Part shown: positions 1-12,221 of the stretch, in pieces
How positions within the stretch are numbered: position 1 is the stretch's first letter
How the letters are laid out: each line of letters starts with the position of its first letter
NCBI GenBank assembly: GCA_020081605.1
Contig: JAHREC010000013.1
Span: 3,348,001-3,412,000 of the forward strand
Origin: Albifimbria verrucaria
Lineage: Eukaryota; Ascomycota; Sordariomycetes; Hypocreales; Stachybotryaceae
Direction of reading: 5' to 3'
DNA: 64,000 nt
Translations under genes and position numbers: made by a program
The notes under the pieces: generated by a model
What the model was told of the DNA's origin: nothing
The model's database searches: none
Seen by the model: only the letters and a program-made list of their open reading frames with translations

Positions 1-2496
1 TCAAGAGACCCGAGCATCGTTTCCCAGTCCTGGCCCTGCAATGCGTAAGGCTTAGCCATTGCGTGCCCATTCCCCATCGTTCGATTTTGATGCGGCGATG
101 CCGGGGACATTTGCGCAAATGAGTGCGTTGGCGGTGATGGCTGGGCCAGTGAACGCTCATGCACATGTGCCGCGTAGTTTGTGTGTGACTTCGAGCGGGC
201 AACGGATGAATCTTGGTTGTCATTTGACATGTAAAGATGGGCGCTCTGATGGCTCATGGGTATACTTGGGCGAACGCTATCGAAAGATTGTCGGGGTGCA
301 GCGTGTCGTGATCTTGGCTTCAAGCCCTCAAGACTGGACATTGTCATGCGTCGAAGTTTCTCTTGTTGCTGAATTAAATCGCTCTCGCTGACAGAGGCCT
401 CGATGTGACGACCAATATTGCACTTGATCTTCTGCTGCGCGGGACTCTTCAACGGCGATTTTGGAGATCGCGAAGCCGGGCGTACGGGAACCTTGGCCGC
501 GAGAACCTTAGTTGGGGAGCCATATTCTGCGCGTCATCCAAAGACACAAGCAGACCCGCGACACGTCTAAACTCGCCAAGACGTGGAGCCTTCATCTTCC
601 GAGGAGGCCAGAGACCACGTTGACAAGACGTTCATCATCACGCATCAACTTGCTGTCCTTGCTGCGATCTATTGTCCGGTAGAGCAACGTCATACCGCAG
701 ATGGTGAGTAGGTCCATCTTATTCAAGCAGAAGGCAAAAGTCATGCTTCGTTCTTCGAGAAGTTGGATAATTTGCACAATGTGTTTGCTTGAGTCCCCGA
801 TTGACAAGAGCGCGGGTGCAGCCTTGGCCCCGAGGCTAGATCCAACAGCAGGGCGGTACACTAATGTGCGAATGAAATGGTACGCGAGTGCCTTGCCTTT
901 GGTTAGCAAATTAATTCTATTGACCATGTGGGCCATTCACTTACGAGAAGAGGTGATCTGCTGCCAGTGACATCTGTGGAAGGCTTGTCTTGCGCAAAGT
1001 TAAGTCGTAGATGAGACGGCAGATTCTCATACCAAGAGTCAAGTTCGCCACTCAAAGTGCCAAGTTGCTGCAGAGAAAGTTCATAAGGCGTGGTGGCCGG
1101 ATAGACTTGCTCAAGCACGCGAGCAAGTATGCGAGTCGCTTTGAAGAGAGCAAGGGCACTTGAAAGACGCGTATACTCTCCAGGAAGTGTAGGCTGAAAG
1201 CCCTTCTCCGTAACGTACTCATCATCAGTGTCAGATGGGTATTCTGTTTGGATATCATCTTCCTTGAGGAATTTTGGAAGGCCAAGAATGGCAGCCGAAA
1301 AACTGAGACATTTTTAGTAAAGAGTCATGATTTCTTTAGAACGGATTTGACTCACCAGTCCAATGTATACAGCGTCCAGAAGACTTTCTTTCTGGTCTCG
1401 ATAGTCAAGGCGCCGAATGAGAAGCGCTTCTGGCTTTGGTGGAGCCCAAGACGATGCGACAAGCCGACAGCTATGCCTTTGTAATGCTGCAATCGCTTGT
1501 AATCGGCCCTCATGATGCAATAAAGGATTGCCATGATAAGACACTGCAAAGTGCTCATGGTGTTCTCCATCAATACAGCATCCACCGCCTGCGTCCATTG
1601 CTGCTCACAAATCGCTAGCTGGTTGGCATCGGGGATGTCGATGATAGGCCGGCGATGCTAAAGACAAGATACAACTGAGCGATCTTGTGCTGGTCCTTGA
1701 CCTTCTCCGGATCGGCGACAAAGTCTTCATATACTTGAAGAAATGTTGGCTTATGCAGAACAGGAAATAATGGAGCCCATTCTTGAAATAAACATTGACA
1801 CAGCGGTCTGTCAAAGACGAGGAGGTGCCCTCAGTAGCTGATCTGGGCCTTCCGGTGCCAAAGGCTGGCAGCTTTGCGTGTGCAAAAAGACTTCAGGGTT
1901 GAAATCACCACAGGCCTTGCCGCTCTCTTGAAGTTTGCGTTTAAAGGCCTCTGTTACCTGTGCGTTAGCTCGTTGTTCTTCAGAAAAGAGCGTCAATAGG
2001 TTGGCATACCAATGAAGCCGCGACCACTGGAGGCTCCCATTAAATATGAATCTGAGTTCTCCACTCCGAGCAATAGTGGTGAGGCTTGCACCCGAAACTT
2101 GTCCTCTTTAGCGAGGGCAGCATTTTTCTCAGCCTCTGGCGAGCCATGGCTGGAAGGGGAATCGGAAGAAAGGCGTCGGCGACGGTTCGTGTGCATCTTG
2201 GAGAGCATATCGATCTTCTCGTCCTTCTCGTCCAGCAAATCCTTTAGGTCCCTCACTTCAGCCTCGAGCTGACGAACGCGCTCCTCGAGGGACTCGGTGT
2301 ATCCGCGAGGAAAGGCACGGCGGCTGAGCTTGTCGCTGGTGCGGCACTCGAAACCGACGTTGGCACACTGCGAGCAGGTTGGGCGCACGCCGTCGCATCG
2401 AATCTTCTTGCTGCGGCAACGGTCGCAGGCCTGGGCGATGCGGCTCTGCGAGCTGTTGCCGACTTTGATGACCTTCATGGGGAGGATTCCAGGCAT
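1..2496 (-). CDS. facB: FacB/Cat8-type Zn2Cys6 transcription activator (partial, C-terminus off the left edge)
   Basis: This is a nuclear activator of acetate use and gluconeogenesis, orthologous to Aspergillus FacB, Neurospora Acu-15 and yeast Cat8. The chosen ATG (complement 2494-2496) gives Cys24, 27, 34, 41, 44 and 51, an exact C-x2-C-x6-C-x6-C-x2-C-x6-C binuclear zinc cluster (core [12 protein letters not shown]), then the family linker [19 protein letters not shown] and a heptad-rich coiled coil to about residue 105. Downstream pieces carry the fungal-specific TF domain ([52 protein letters not shown]). Introns are visible at 1951-2009, about 1303-1353 and about 896-947. One-base losses break the frame near 1815, 1783 and 1641; the flanking protein is intact, so I treat them as sequence error. 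The frame is open upstream to 3099, but the low-complexity translation looks like leader, not coding sequence. Confidence 0.93.
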
Positions 2497-5473
2497 CTTG
2501 GCTGACGATATCGGAGGTTGAGAGATGAGAGGGCCGGGTGATGCGGATGACGCGTGGGGTTTCCAGGTCGAGTCCAAGGGAGGTTCGATCAATTCGAGGT
2601 TGCCAATAGGCAAGTCGTGAGGCGCAAAGCGCCAAGGCGAGATTCCGACGGACAGGCGTTGGCTGGGACGTGGTTGTGATCTGAGACAAACTGCAGGTCT
2701 GATTATGAGGTGAAGAAGAAGAAGACCCGTAGCCGGCGCAAGGGCATGTTTGGAAGTGGATGATTTGTTGTGGGGGTGGAGAGGAGGGAAATGGAAAACC
2801 GGGGAGAAGAAAAGACAGGGAGGTGGAAAGGGCTCTTTTTGTGGAGAGTTGACAAGGCCAAGCAAAATGCGTGCAAAGGAAGAGGCTACGTAGATACGTG
2901 TGTATATTGTACTGTATGTACAGAGTGCGGTACGGTACCGTATAGTATGCGGTGCGGACGAGATCCAAGGACCAAAGACTAAGGACCAAGGACAAGGACC
3001 AGCCAGGACAAGGACAAGGACAAAACCAGACACGCTGAGACAAGCTAAAAGGTACGGGAGATGGGGCAAAGGCAGGAAAGTCTGGGGAGGGAAGCCCACG
3101 CCACACTAAACTGGGACTTGCAATTGCGAGAACTAAAGTGGGGTTGCTCGCTCAGGCCATGTACAGTGGGGAGGTACCTCCTCGCAGGGTAAGGTAGCGC
3201 GTGCTACTGCCATTGCGCTGTGCATGCGGTTGCTTGCGTGACCTCGCCTAACCCGGACTACCTCACCACCTGTACATGGCAGACATGCGGGTACTATACT
3301 TGCGAACTTATAGTACCAGGCCAGCACGTAGCCCAGCTACAATAGGGCAGAGGGAACAAAACAGACTGCCGGATCAACCCTGGTCTGCAATTTCAGCTTT
3401 AGCACCACACACAGGCCGCCTCCGCTAACGAGTACGCGATGCTCAGGTCACTCTTCGTTTATATAAACCTGCCGTGAGCTCGACGTCGCGGCCACTCCAT
3501 TGACGGCAATCGCTGCAGAAGCCTCAACCCAGCCGCCCCGGCTTGAAGTATCTATTTCGCCTCAGCGAGCAGGTCACGGCGTGCTTCGCTGGAATACAGA
3601 CTCGCTCAGGACCCTGATCGAGTCCTCCGAGGAGCATCCCTGCCTCGCATCGCAGTGTGCCTAATTTGCCTAATCCGGTCTCTAGAGGTACAGCGGAGGG
3701 TTGCGATGGCACCCTCACAGAGGCAAGGAACCAGCCGCCACGAGGAAGATCTTCTGCCGCTGCTGCTTCTGCAGTAAGCGGAGGAACTTCCCATCTCATC
3801 CCAGTGTCGTTTCCTCGAGCCCAATACTGTTGCATTGGTAGCTTCCGGCACTTCTCGCTACCAGAGTTGGCCCGTGTCTGCATCGTGGAGCATTGCCTGT
3901 CGAGGCAGGCGGGCGGGCAGATCGCATATGCTATAGTTTGGGTGTGTGACTTCATACCAATTTGGCCACGGCCATAGTGGGCATCTCGTTTGCTTGTCGA
4001 CGCACGAGGTACCGTAGCCTTAATTGTTTCGTCCCCATACCCATAAAATGTCAAGTCCGTCTACCTCGACGTAGGGCTGTCGACGACTGGAATGTGAGGG
4101 CCTAGCATCTTAACGGATGAGGCGAGGTTTGAGAGACCTGCTCGCTCTAACAGAGTCATACAAAGCAATGCCGCTTCACTAATGACGGCCCCGAAATTCT
4201 TCGATAGACGGGTGCTGTGGACCAGGTACGTGCGAATCATGTACTCCCACAACGTGACGTGGTGTTGGGTGTTATATTCGGTGCTGCGACCTCCGGTTCT
4301 TCATCTTCCTTTCCGATGGTAGAGTCATGGGTGAGCTCGTCCACCGCCTCGGCATGACTCCCGTTTCTTTTTCTTTTCCAAATCATAGACGAAAGTCTCC
4401 CACGCTCACCACTATCTCCCTTCCCCAATCTCTGCGCTCCCAATCGACGCCATGCTGCTAAGCCCTCGGTAGCGCAGGCCTAGATCATTCCTGAACCTTA
4501 AACGTCGGCCAATCCAAGTTGTCTGGGATAGTCTGGGGATTCCGAATCCCTGCCCTGCTGCGAGGTCGGCGCCAACGGACTCCTGTACATCCCGTGATCC
4601 AGCCACTGAAATGTGCCAATGCCGGCTGTTCCGCAAACTCCCTTTCCACTCACAGGTATCAAGGCGAGTCGGATCTTACGATGGCTCGGAGATCGTTTGG
4701 TGGAGAGAAAAGCGGGGTTGGACGCTCCCACGCGACATGTCAAAGCAATTACCAAAATGCTCCGGTAGCCTCCTCCTAAGGCTTGGTCTAAGAAGGCTCG
4801 TGCCAAGCCCCTTCTCCCACCGTGTGGTGAGATCGCCGTGTTATAGACCTCATTGTGGGCCACCACGAGTGTTGTGTCCGTTCGCCTTGGAACCCTTGCC
4901 TTGTTACTTGCGTAGCATCCGTCACTTATTTCAGCCCAGCTGTTTGTTCTTGGGGCTATCTCTTCGTCCCGCCATGCAGGCGAGTCAGGTCTTAAACGGG
5001 GCGCCATGCTACTTAGCACCCTGTTTGGGATTAGGGGTAAAGGCGAAATTGTTTCGTAGATCTCCCACGGCACTTTGGCCATCCGAATGCCAAACAGTAG
5101 TGCTGATATCGGGACCTTTCTGTGAATCGCTTGCAAGCGCGCCTTTCTATTTCCGTGGGGACATATCTCCAACTGTGCCCTTCAATCCCGAACTCTGACC
5201 GAAGCAGAAGCTCGTTGGATAAGATCTTGGGTCTAGTAACATCCTACTGCGATGCCGACTCGTGTCGATTCACCAATTGTTGGCCATTCAGTGAAAAAGT
5301 ACTGCGTCGAAGCTTTAGACTTGGGCATCGTGATCTTCAAAATGACACCGGACATACGCATTAGTGCTTGGCACCACGTGGCAGTGACGACAGTTTAAAT
5401 ATCCTTGTTTTGTAATGGTCATAGCTGGCTTGGTATTTCCACAGACTGGGAAACTGTGCTTGTTTATAGTAGC
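2497..5473. other. facB upstream region and unassigned 3-kb interval
   Basis: This interval lies between the facB start and the end of the SET gene. The part next to facB (2497 to about 3500) is pyrimidine-rich on the facB sense strand and holds GGACAA/GGACCA-type short repeats (2980-3030) and a GGTAAGGTA motif near 3188, so it is probably promoter and leader. From 3520 to 5370 there are several overlapping open frames on both strands, the longest being 4498-5172 (-) and 4611-5198 (+). None resembles a family I know, and I see no intron chain linking them. I call no gene here. Confidence 0.4.
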
Positions 5474-7190
5474 TCAACTAAAATCGTCCTCATCGTGGCT
5501 TGGTGGCTGGCTTGAACCTTCAGCGGGATCATTTGCACCACTGAGATACGCCAGTACATCCTTGTTGTTGAGCAATTCGGACCTCTAGAGACGCCAGACA
5601 TTAGCATGAGAAATGTAATTGAATTGAGGGTGCATGAGTTCGTGCCTAGCCTAGAAGCAAGGGCACTGATCTTGTCTTGTGTATTGTGGTGGGTGAGGGG
5701 TGTGAGTTGCATTAAGGAGACGAACCTGGGTTTCTAGTATTTCGAGTGCCTTGTCTAGAGTATGAGCCTCGAGATTCCTCAGGTTCTGAGTATGATCGAC
5801 AACTTCTTGCCGTATCAACCCGCCTTCCACAAGCGGCCCCAGTTGCTCTTCAGATATATCAATTTTTGTGTCCTGTAGTTGCTTGGCAACTTGTTCGCAT
5901 ACGACTGTGATGACTCGAAGCTTGAATAGTTGGTAGAGGGGTGTCCGCTTATCACGTCCTCAATATCATGAGCACGCTCGGTTACGTCGTCGTCTTGCCA
6001 GAAGAGTTTTAATTGACGGTTGCCTTCTGTATCCTGAAGTACGCGGAACTCGAGACCATCCTCCTCGTTGAGACATACCAAAAACGCAAAGGGCTCTGCC
6101 ACTTGGAGACGCCATCTTCTTCCGTCAGCTTAACGACACCAGGCCGCCCAAAGATGTGGGCCTTGGCCTTGGCAAGAGGATCGTCATCGAAGGGATCGAC
6201 AGGCAGGGTTAGCTCATTTGTTGCAGTTTTCTTGTCAATGAATCCATAACTGAAGAGCATCTCAGCTGCCGGCTTATTTGCCCCATATGAGATGGTGATT
6301 TCGTCGCCTTGTGCAATTGCAATGTTTGGACGTAGACACAATTGGACATTTCCATCATTGTCCTGCTCGTAGAAGGCAGTAGGCTCGTTGGAATGGTTTA
6401 CCATGTCAAGTACTGGAACCATCGAATCGCCTGATTGGGGCAGTTCTAGGCATCGTGAACGATACCACGCGTCTACCAGAATCCAGTCATCAAGAGTTGC
6501 CCCATCTTGCTCCCAGAGCAAGGTGTCCCAGAAAGGAAGCTGAGAAGACCTTTCACGAAGCTCATCAAATTCCTGTTCTAGTACAGATAGTTTTGCACTC
6601 AGAGCGGCCTTTGAATGTTAGTCGTGCCACAACGTGATCTTCAAATAGTTGTGCCGGTGTTAGGCATATGAATACTTGCCTGTAACGATGTACCTTGCAG
6701 TAGCTCTCTTTCTGGCTTTGACCACATTGTGGGTACGGGAATTTGGCGAGCAAGAAATTTGATGTACTCAGTCCATGGTGTTGAGGCACTGCCACGCTGA
6801 GGTGTTTGAACTCGCCTGGAGAGGACAAGATGATTCAGAAGGTAGATCAGTATGTCTCCCTCGGTGACTGGCTGATAATTAGATAGTGTAGGGCGATTGG
6901 GCAATACAAATATCAAGAGTGGGTGTGCGTACCTGACGACCGGCCAAATCTAGTAGCTCCTTGAAGTTGTGGTCAACTTTGGAATACTCATCGACAGCAT
7001 CCTGCGATAGAATGAGCTCGCGAGGGATTCGTAACAGGTCTTTATCGGATTGGCTCTCCGAGAAGCCAGTAGTAGCAACGAGACCAGCTCCTTTGTGCTC
7101 TGTAATTTCGAAATTGACGTCGTGGTAGCTCACATCATGAAGACGTGCCCAAGCCGGAAGCGCTTCGAGTGGGAGTTGAGACTGTGGCAT
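5474..7190 (-). CDS. SET-domain protein lysine methyltransferase (RuBisCO LSMT/SETD-like)
   Basis: Predicted S-adenosylmethionine-dependent lysine methyltransferase of the split-SET class (plant LSMT, yeast Rkm, animal SETD3/4/6), probably acting on a non-histone substrate. The start MPQSQLPLEALPAWARL is followed by the N-terminal SET half (GAGLVATTGF, residues ~35-45), an insert, then the catalytic half with DMVNHSNEPTAFYE (the NHS form of the NHxx AdoMet motif) and GDEITISYGANKPAAEMLF, which carries the catalytic-type tyrosine. A C-terminal substrate-binding-like helical region ends in an acidic tail. Introns: 6872-6932 (GT-AG), 6609-6679 (GC-AG, needed to join SLQ to AALSAKL) and 5585-5725. 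One-base losses occur near 6091 and 5833. The start is 484 bp from that of the divergent GTPase gene. The substrate cannot be told from sequence. Confidence 0.85.
6609..6679 (-). other. GC-AG intron in the SET-domain gene
   Basis: The exon ends in CAG and the intron begins GCAAGT, the usual extended consensus of the rare GC-AG class. It ends TTCAAAG. Only this junction restores the conserved reading GTSLQ-AALSAKLSVLEQEF; the nearby GT in the same stretch gives the wrong phase. Confidence 0.7.
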
Positions 7191-7673
7191 GATGGATAAC
7201 CGTGAAGGAGAGACAAAACAGGGAGGATTCAGATTGTAAGTTACTATGGCCGGTCTTGAAGTCAAATTATAAGAACAGTTAAAATGGAAAAGTCTACTGC
7301 CAATGAACGATGCAGAGGCTTGAGTACAACTGCTGCTTCACAACTTGTGTCTGGTGGTTGTGTTAATCTCTGGATAAGAAGCCAACCTATTCGTCACTGA
7401 GGGGCAGGCAGTGCTGTTATCGGAGATGCAACTCGGTAGTGACTTATGTTTGCAGCCTTTCTCTTGTGCTGCCTGATGTAGCCTTCAAGTATAGCGCCGC
7501 CCTAGCCAGCTCGAAATTTATCGCGACAAGTGCCCCGCCAATCGACCTCGTAAATCTGCGACGCCCCTCCATGAGTCTAGCATGTGAACCGTTGACGACA
7601 AACAAGGGTTTCCTCGACGACTGCGTGACAAACGCAACCCTCCTTGCTCAAACTTAGGCTCCAAACCTGCATC

Positions 7674-9106
7674 ATGCCTCGCGATCCTTTGATCGGGCTC
7701 GTGGGAAGCCCTCAGCTGGAAAGAGCACCACGCTGAACAGCTTGACTGATGCTTCATCCAAAGTTGGTTGGTAGCTTCCTTTGCCGACCGGGCTCGATCG
7801 ATCTGGGCGCTGATACCGTTCCTCTATAGGCAATTTCCCGTATGCGTCTCCTTCACGTCTTCTGCTACGCCGAGACCTCTCATCTCCGGAGCTGCGCCCG
7901 TCTAACCCTGATCTAGGTTCACCACCATCGACCCTCAACGAGCGATAGGATACCTCCAAATCGACTGCGCATGTGCGCGCTTCAACCTGTCCGACAGATG
8001 CAAGCCCAACTACGGTTCCTGCGTCAACGGCCGACGGTCAGTGCCTATAGAACTGCTTGACGTTGCTGGTCTTGTGCCCGGCGCACACCAGGGTCGTGGC
8101 CTTGGAAACAAGTTCCTCGACGATCTGCGCCATGCGGATGCGCTCATCCACGTCGTTGATGCCTCCGGCACAGTCGATGCCGAGGAAAAGAAACCAGAGG
8201 TTATGACCCCTCTGTCGACATCGCATGGCTACGTAGCGAGATTGTCGCCTGGATTCTCGGCAATCTGATACAACGATGGGGCTCAATTAGGCGAAGACAT
8301 GTAGCTGTCAAAGCGACAGCCGTGGCGACTTTGCAGGCGCAGCTTTCTGGTTACGGTGCCACTTCGACAGTCATCAACCGGACGCTCGATCGTGCTGGCA
8401 TTAAGGAACCACTGGAAGACTGGTCCGACGAAACCGTGGAACATGTTGTCAATGCCTTCATGGAGGAGAAGTTCCCACAGTCATTGCTCTGAATAAGATC
8501 GACCACCCAGACGCTGATAAGAACATTGCCAAAATTGCCAAGATGCAGGACCCAAACACCATTGTACTTTGCTCTGCGGTATCCGAAGTGTTCCTGCGAA
8601 AGATGGCAAAACAGGGTTATATCAAATACGTTGAAGGCAGCGAGTTTGTCGACACCAAGGAAGATCTGATAGAACAAGGAGACCCGACGGGTGGTGGCTT
8701 GAAAGACCTTGATGAGAAGAACCGGAATCGCATAGAGAATCTGAAGGACATGGTCCTGTACAGGTTTGGTTCCACGGGCGTTGTGCAGGTGTTGTCCAAG
8801 GCCGCCGAACTTCTCGGCCTGGTACCCGTGTTTCCAGTGCGAAATACCTCGACGTTCGGCTCTGGCGCAGCGGATTCCAAGCATGTATTCAGAGATTGTG
8901 TGCTGGTCAAGAAGGGCTCCACGGTGGCGGATGTCGCGCATAAGGTTATGGGTGATGCACCAATTGCCTTCATAGAAGGCGTGGGCAACATGAGAGTAGC
9001 GGAAGACGACCTTGTGGGAGTAGGGAAGAATGATGTAAGTGATTATATCTCCAAGTCTCCCAAATTTACTAACACGCTGCAGATTTTGGCTTTCAAGGTT
9101 GGCTAG
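7674..9106 (+). CDS. YLF2: YchF/Obg-family GTPase with C-terminal TGS domain (Ylf2-like)
   Basis: P-loop NTPase of the Obg/YchF group, closest in layout to yeast Ylf2 and S. pombe C428.15; its cellular role is poorly defined. Visible motifs: start [11 protein letters not shown], a G1 loop that reads GKPSAGKST once a one-base loss near 7703 is allowed for, the switch-region NFPFTTIDP, G3 as [18 protein letters not shown]4 as NKIDHPD and a C-terminal TGS-type segment ending in AFKVG. Introns: 7767-7829, 7840-7916 and 9035-9082. The first two leave an internal exon of only 10 nt (7830-7839) that supplies part of the invariant GNFP motif. Further one-base losses lie near 8184 and 8474. It is divergent from the SET gene and probably shares a 484-bp promoter with it. 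Confidence 0.9.
7830..7839 (+). other. 10-nt micro-exon of the YchF-type GTPase gene
   Basis: Flanked on the left by CTATAG and on the right by GTATGC. The ten bases complete a Gly codon, encode Asn-Phe and start a Pro codon. Without them the family-invariant VGNFPFTT stretch cannot be assembled from either neighbouring exon. Confidence 0.75.
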
Positions 9107-9327
9107 ATAAAACACATTGATGCTTGATATATAAAACCCCTACTACCGACCTTAAGAAGGATCAGTTCAAGACTATGTATCAGGAATCCTCAACTCATGT
9201 CGGCGCTTTTAGTGGCTTAGACGGAATCAGCGTCCCTTTCTATGTGATATCTTTTTCGTAGTAGCAGTATGGAAGGGGTATATAAAACTATCACAACCGG
9301 CTTCTTGTACAACTGTGTTTCTGGACT

Positions 9328-11580
9328 TTAGGCCTCCAGCTTCAAAGGCCACGGCTGTGGTCTTTCTCCCCACAAAATTTCTACCCCATTGCGTTCAGCA
9401 AAAGACTGTAGACTATCCAAGGCAACGCCTGTGACGCGATGTTGATATATCGTCTTCAATTTGGTGTCTTTCAGGATGTCACCAAGAAGACTGCTAAACT
9501 CCCCTCGTCGTATAACTCCGAATGGATTTCAAGCGTCTCAAGATTCGGAAAACTCGCCAAAAAGTCGAGCAAGGGAGCTCTTTATTGTTCCTTGGATATC
9601 GAACGAAGCGAAATCCAAAAATGCCTATACAACGTATCGATTCAGAACCTCGGAGCCAGTCGTATTCCTTCAGATGGTTGACGCAGCTTTGTCCTACGGG
9701 GACATTGAGATCTTCGATCGGAAATACGATATCTAATGTAGATATTTTGGCTTTGTGTAATGACGGCTCCAATAGCAAATGCATCCTCCTGGGATTATAA
9801 ACTACGTTTTTGAGTCGTAGACATTGGAGTTCCCTGTAAGCATCAGGGATGTGCTCTTCAGTATCTGCCAATAGATGCATGAGCTGTCGAGGGAAAAGTG
9901 ATGGCAGCTCAGGAATCAGAGTCTCTCTATCAGTCCATTCAACTTCCAGACTGATGTATTGAAGAATAGCGGCTCGACTTCTGGCGGTAAGGAATTCCAG
10001 GGCTGCCATATGTAAGGGAGTTGGAGCGTCAACTCCAGTAGCCACAAAGACTTTCAAGTGTAACCACATATTAGTATATTGGGACGTGCTTTTGGGCTGA
10101 TTGTCAGTCGTGTCTGCGATAGGCAGAGCTGCTCCAGGTTGGGCGTCTGATCAGCGAGCGGTGTCTTTAATCCGTCAGTTTCGCCCCAAGGGCACATGGG
10201 TATTTGCACGCACAATCTCCAAGCCACTATCGGTTTGGCCCGATGACTCGACTCGAAGAGTCTTCAAACAAGGCATCATAGGCCAAAAGTCCAGGTCCAA
10301 AGCCATGGCCGTAAACCGGTTGCTATCGTTCTTGATGTGTAGATGCTGCAGACTATTTGCAGCACTAAAAAGAAGGCTTCGAGGAAATTTAGGGCCCTTG
10401 GCGGGAATGTGACAATCAAAACCGTCAAGAACAAGATCGGTTAGAGTACTCAATAAATTCTGTTTGTTGCTGGTCATTGCTGGTATCTCCAGGGACTCAA
10501 ATGGTCTTCTGATCTCGAGACGCTCAATGGCCTTCGAGTAACCTAGTAAGGCTAGCAATTTAACGTTACCCATTCGGAAGCGATTGGCATCGGTTATGAT
10601 GATCTCTCGAGCATCATTGCCAGAATATGAAAGCAACTTCCTCAATGCAGCAACACTTGGGGGCTACGCATTCGAGGATTCGTGAAACGGAGCTTTCTCC
10701 ATAGACGTTTGTTACCAGGAGAAGTCAACGTTTGAGCCCAAGTCTTGCAAACACCAAGACAACGACTGCAGAGCCTATGTGTGAGCAACATTAACCAAGG
10801 AATCTGCTGGCTGAGACGTACACTAGCGAGTTAAGATCAAGCTGAGAAAATATGATCTGAACTATCTCAGGAGGAAAATGAAGAGGATCCCTGCGGCAAA
10901 ATCGGACATTAAGGGGCTTTCGAGCAGCATGAAGTTGCTATTCATAATTAGCAATGTGGGAGCATGGACGATCAATGGGAACGAACTCGTAGCTTCGGCA
11001 GCTCAGACACTATACCAGTACTTGACGCTTCGATGCCGGCATTATAGATTTTCCAAGCAAACTCGTGTTTCTTTTGGAGACGGGCGATCTTTCCCAGTCG
11101 CAGGTAGCCCTACAATGCATCAGCAGATTATCGAGTCGAGTTGGAAAGCAGCCCTGAGCGTACATCCGGTAGACGGGTGCAAGTTCAAGAATCCATTCCG
11201 CATCTTTCCTTGCACGGTCCAGTTCACCCATAGCCTCAAAGGTCGCAGCACGGTAATCCAATGCTTGAATATGGATCGAATGGTCGCATTTGTTAAATGT
11301 TTTGCCAATCAGGCACGTACAAGTGTGCATAGCCTCGTGGAAGATAGAGCCATTCTGCAACGCAACTTTCTCAAAGTTTTTGCAGACGCACCTGTCCCTC
11401 TTCAAGCCCTTCGCACAAGGACATTTTCGCATGGCCTGAGGAAATTAGCAGACGAAGCAGCCGGTGTCTGCGGAGGATTGGCCATACACGGGTGAAATGC
11501 TCCAAAGCAGCCTTGTAGCGCTTGGCAGAATATTGCTGGCGGCCAGCATTAATGGCAGCCTCTGGCGTCAAAACCTCCAT
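9328..11580 (-). CDS. pof3: Pof3-like TPR / F-box / leucine-rich repeat protein
   Basis: Putative SCF ubiquitin-ligase substrate receptor, matching the TPR-Fbox-LRR layout of S. pombe Pof3 (genome integrity). The N-terminus MEVLTPEAAINAGRQQYSAK starts a TPR unit (AALEHFTRAM), followed by a cysteine-rich insert with CPCAKGLKRDRCVC and CTCLIGKTFNKC, then a second TPR (ALDYRAATFEAMGELDRA). The F-box reads LHFPPEIVQIIFSQLDL and the remainder is LRR-like (LERLEIRRPF, LHIKNDSNRF, LQCLRLKNV), ending KLEA. Introns fall near 11439-11486 (after FTR), after LELAP (about 11163-11110) and after the F-box core (about 10773-10818). One-base losses lie near 10662, 9590 and 9497. The stop is at 9328-9330. Assignment to Pof3 rests on domain order and the cysteine motif. 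Confidence 0.8.
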
Positions 11581-12221
11581 TCCCGCAGCCTCTGTTCAAG
11601 GAATGAAGTAGAAACAAACCGCTTAAACGAATAAAGAAAATAGAGGCGCCCATTAAGTGAACATACCAGGAGGTTTCGCTTGAAGTTGAGCAAGAGTTTA
11701 GATGAGGTAAGGCGTTGATAAGAAAACACTTAACGCGTTACAGAGACGCGTCTACCTCTCTCTGGATTTTCACGTGGGGTTTGTCTCTCGAAGTAGTCTT
11801 CTGTTAAGACACCAACAACGAATGGAAGCAATAGCAGAACTTTTTTTCTTTCTTTTCAAAATTGATTGAATATCCTACGAAGAGTATGGAACAGGACAAA
11901 ATTTAGCTACCAGGGCCAGAATACCTAGTTAAGGCCAAAGGTTACACAGCTTTTCAAACACATTTCATTGTTCTCCATCTCCGCTCACATATAAGCAATC
12001 GGTCTTACTGTACAGTGGAACGTGAAAAGAGTTTGCACCTGTTGAATCCGTATCTTCTTGTTTCAGTTGAGTTACACGGCATTTAGAAGTATCGGGGACG
12101 AGGATATGATTCACGAAGATTCGGTAAGAAGACGGGACTGGGCTGTGCTCAGCACTTGAGATACACGAGCTACGCCTCTTTAAAGGAAGCAATCGGCCCA
12201 GTGGCTTGTCGTGACAGGCAA
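11581..12221. other. intergenic: pof3-like promoter and ABZ2 3' flank
   Basis: About 640 bp between two minus-strand genes. A T-rich tract (11840-11870) and scattered pyrimidine runs are all that stands out. I see no gene. Confidence 0.5.

Noticed and set aside
2500..3099. Open frame continuing about 200 codons upstream of the facB ATG
   Set aside because: Translation is low-complexity Pro/Leu/Ser of CT-rich leader; the family starts close to the zinc cluster.
8351..9115. 254-codon minus-strand frame opposite the GTPase gene
   Set aside because: The plus strand encodes the TGS region in the expected frame; the minus translation resembles nothing.
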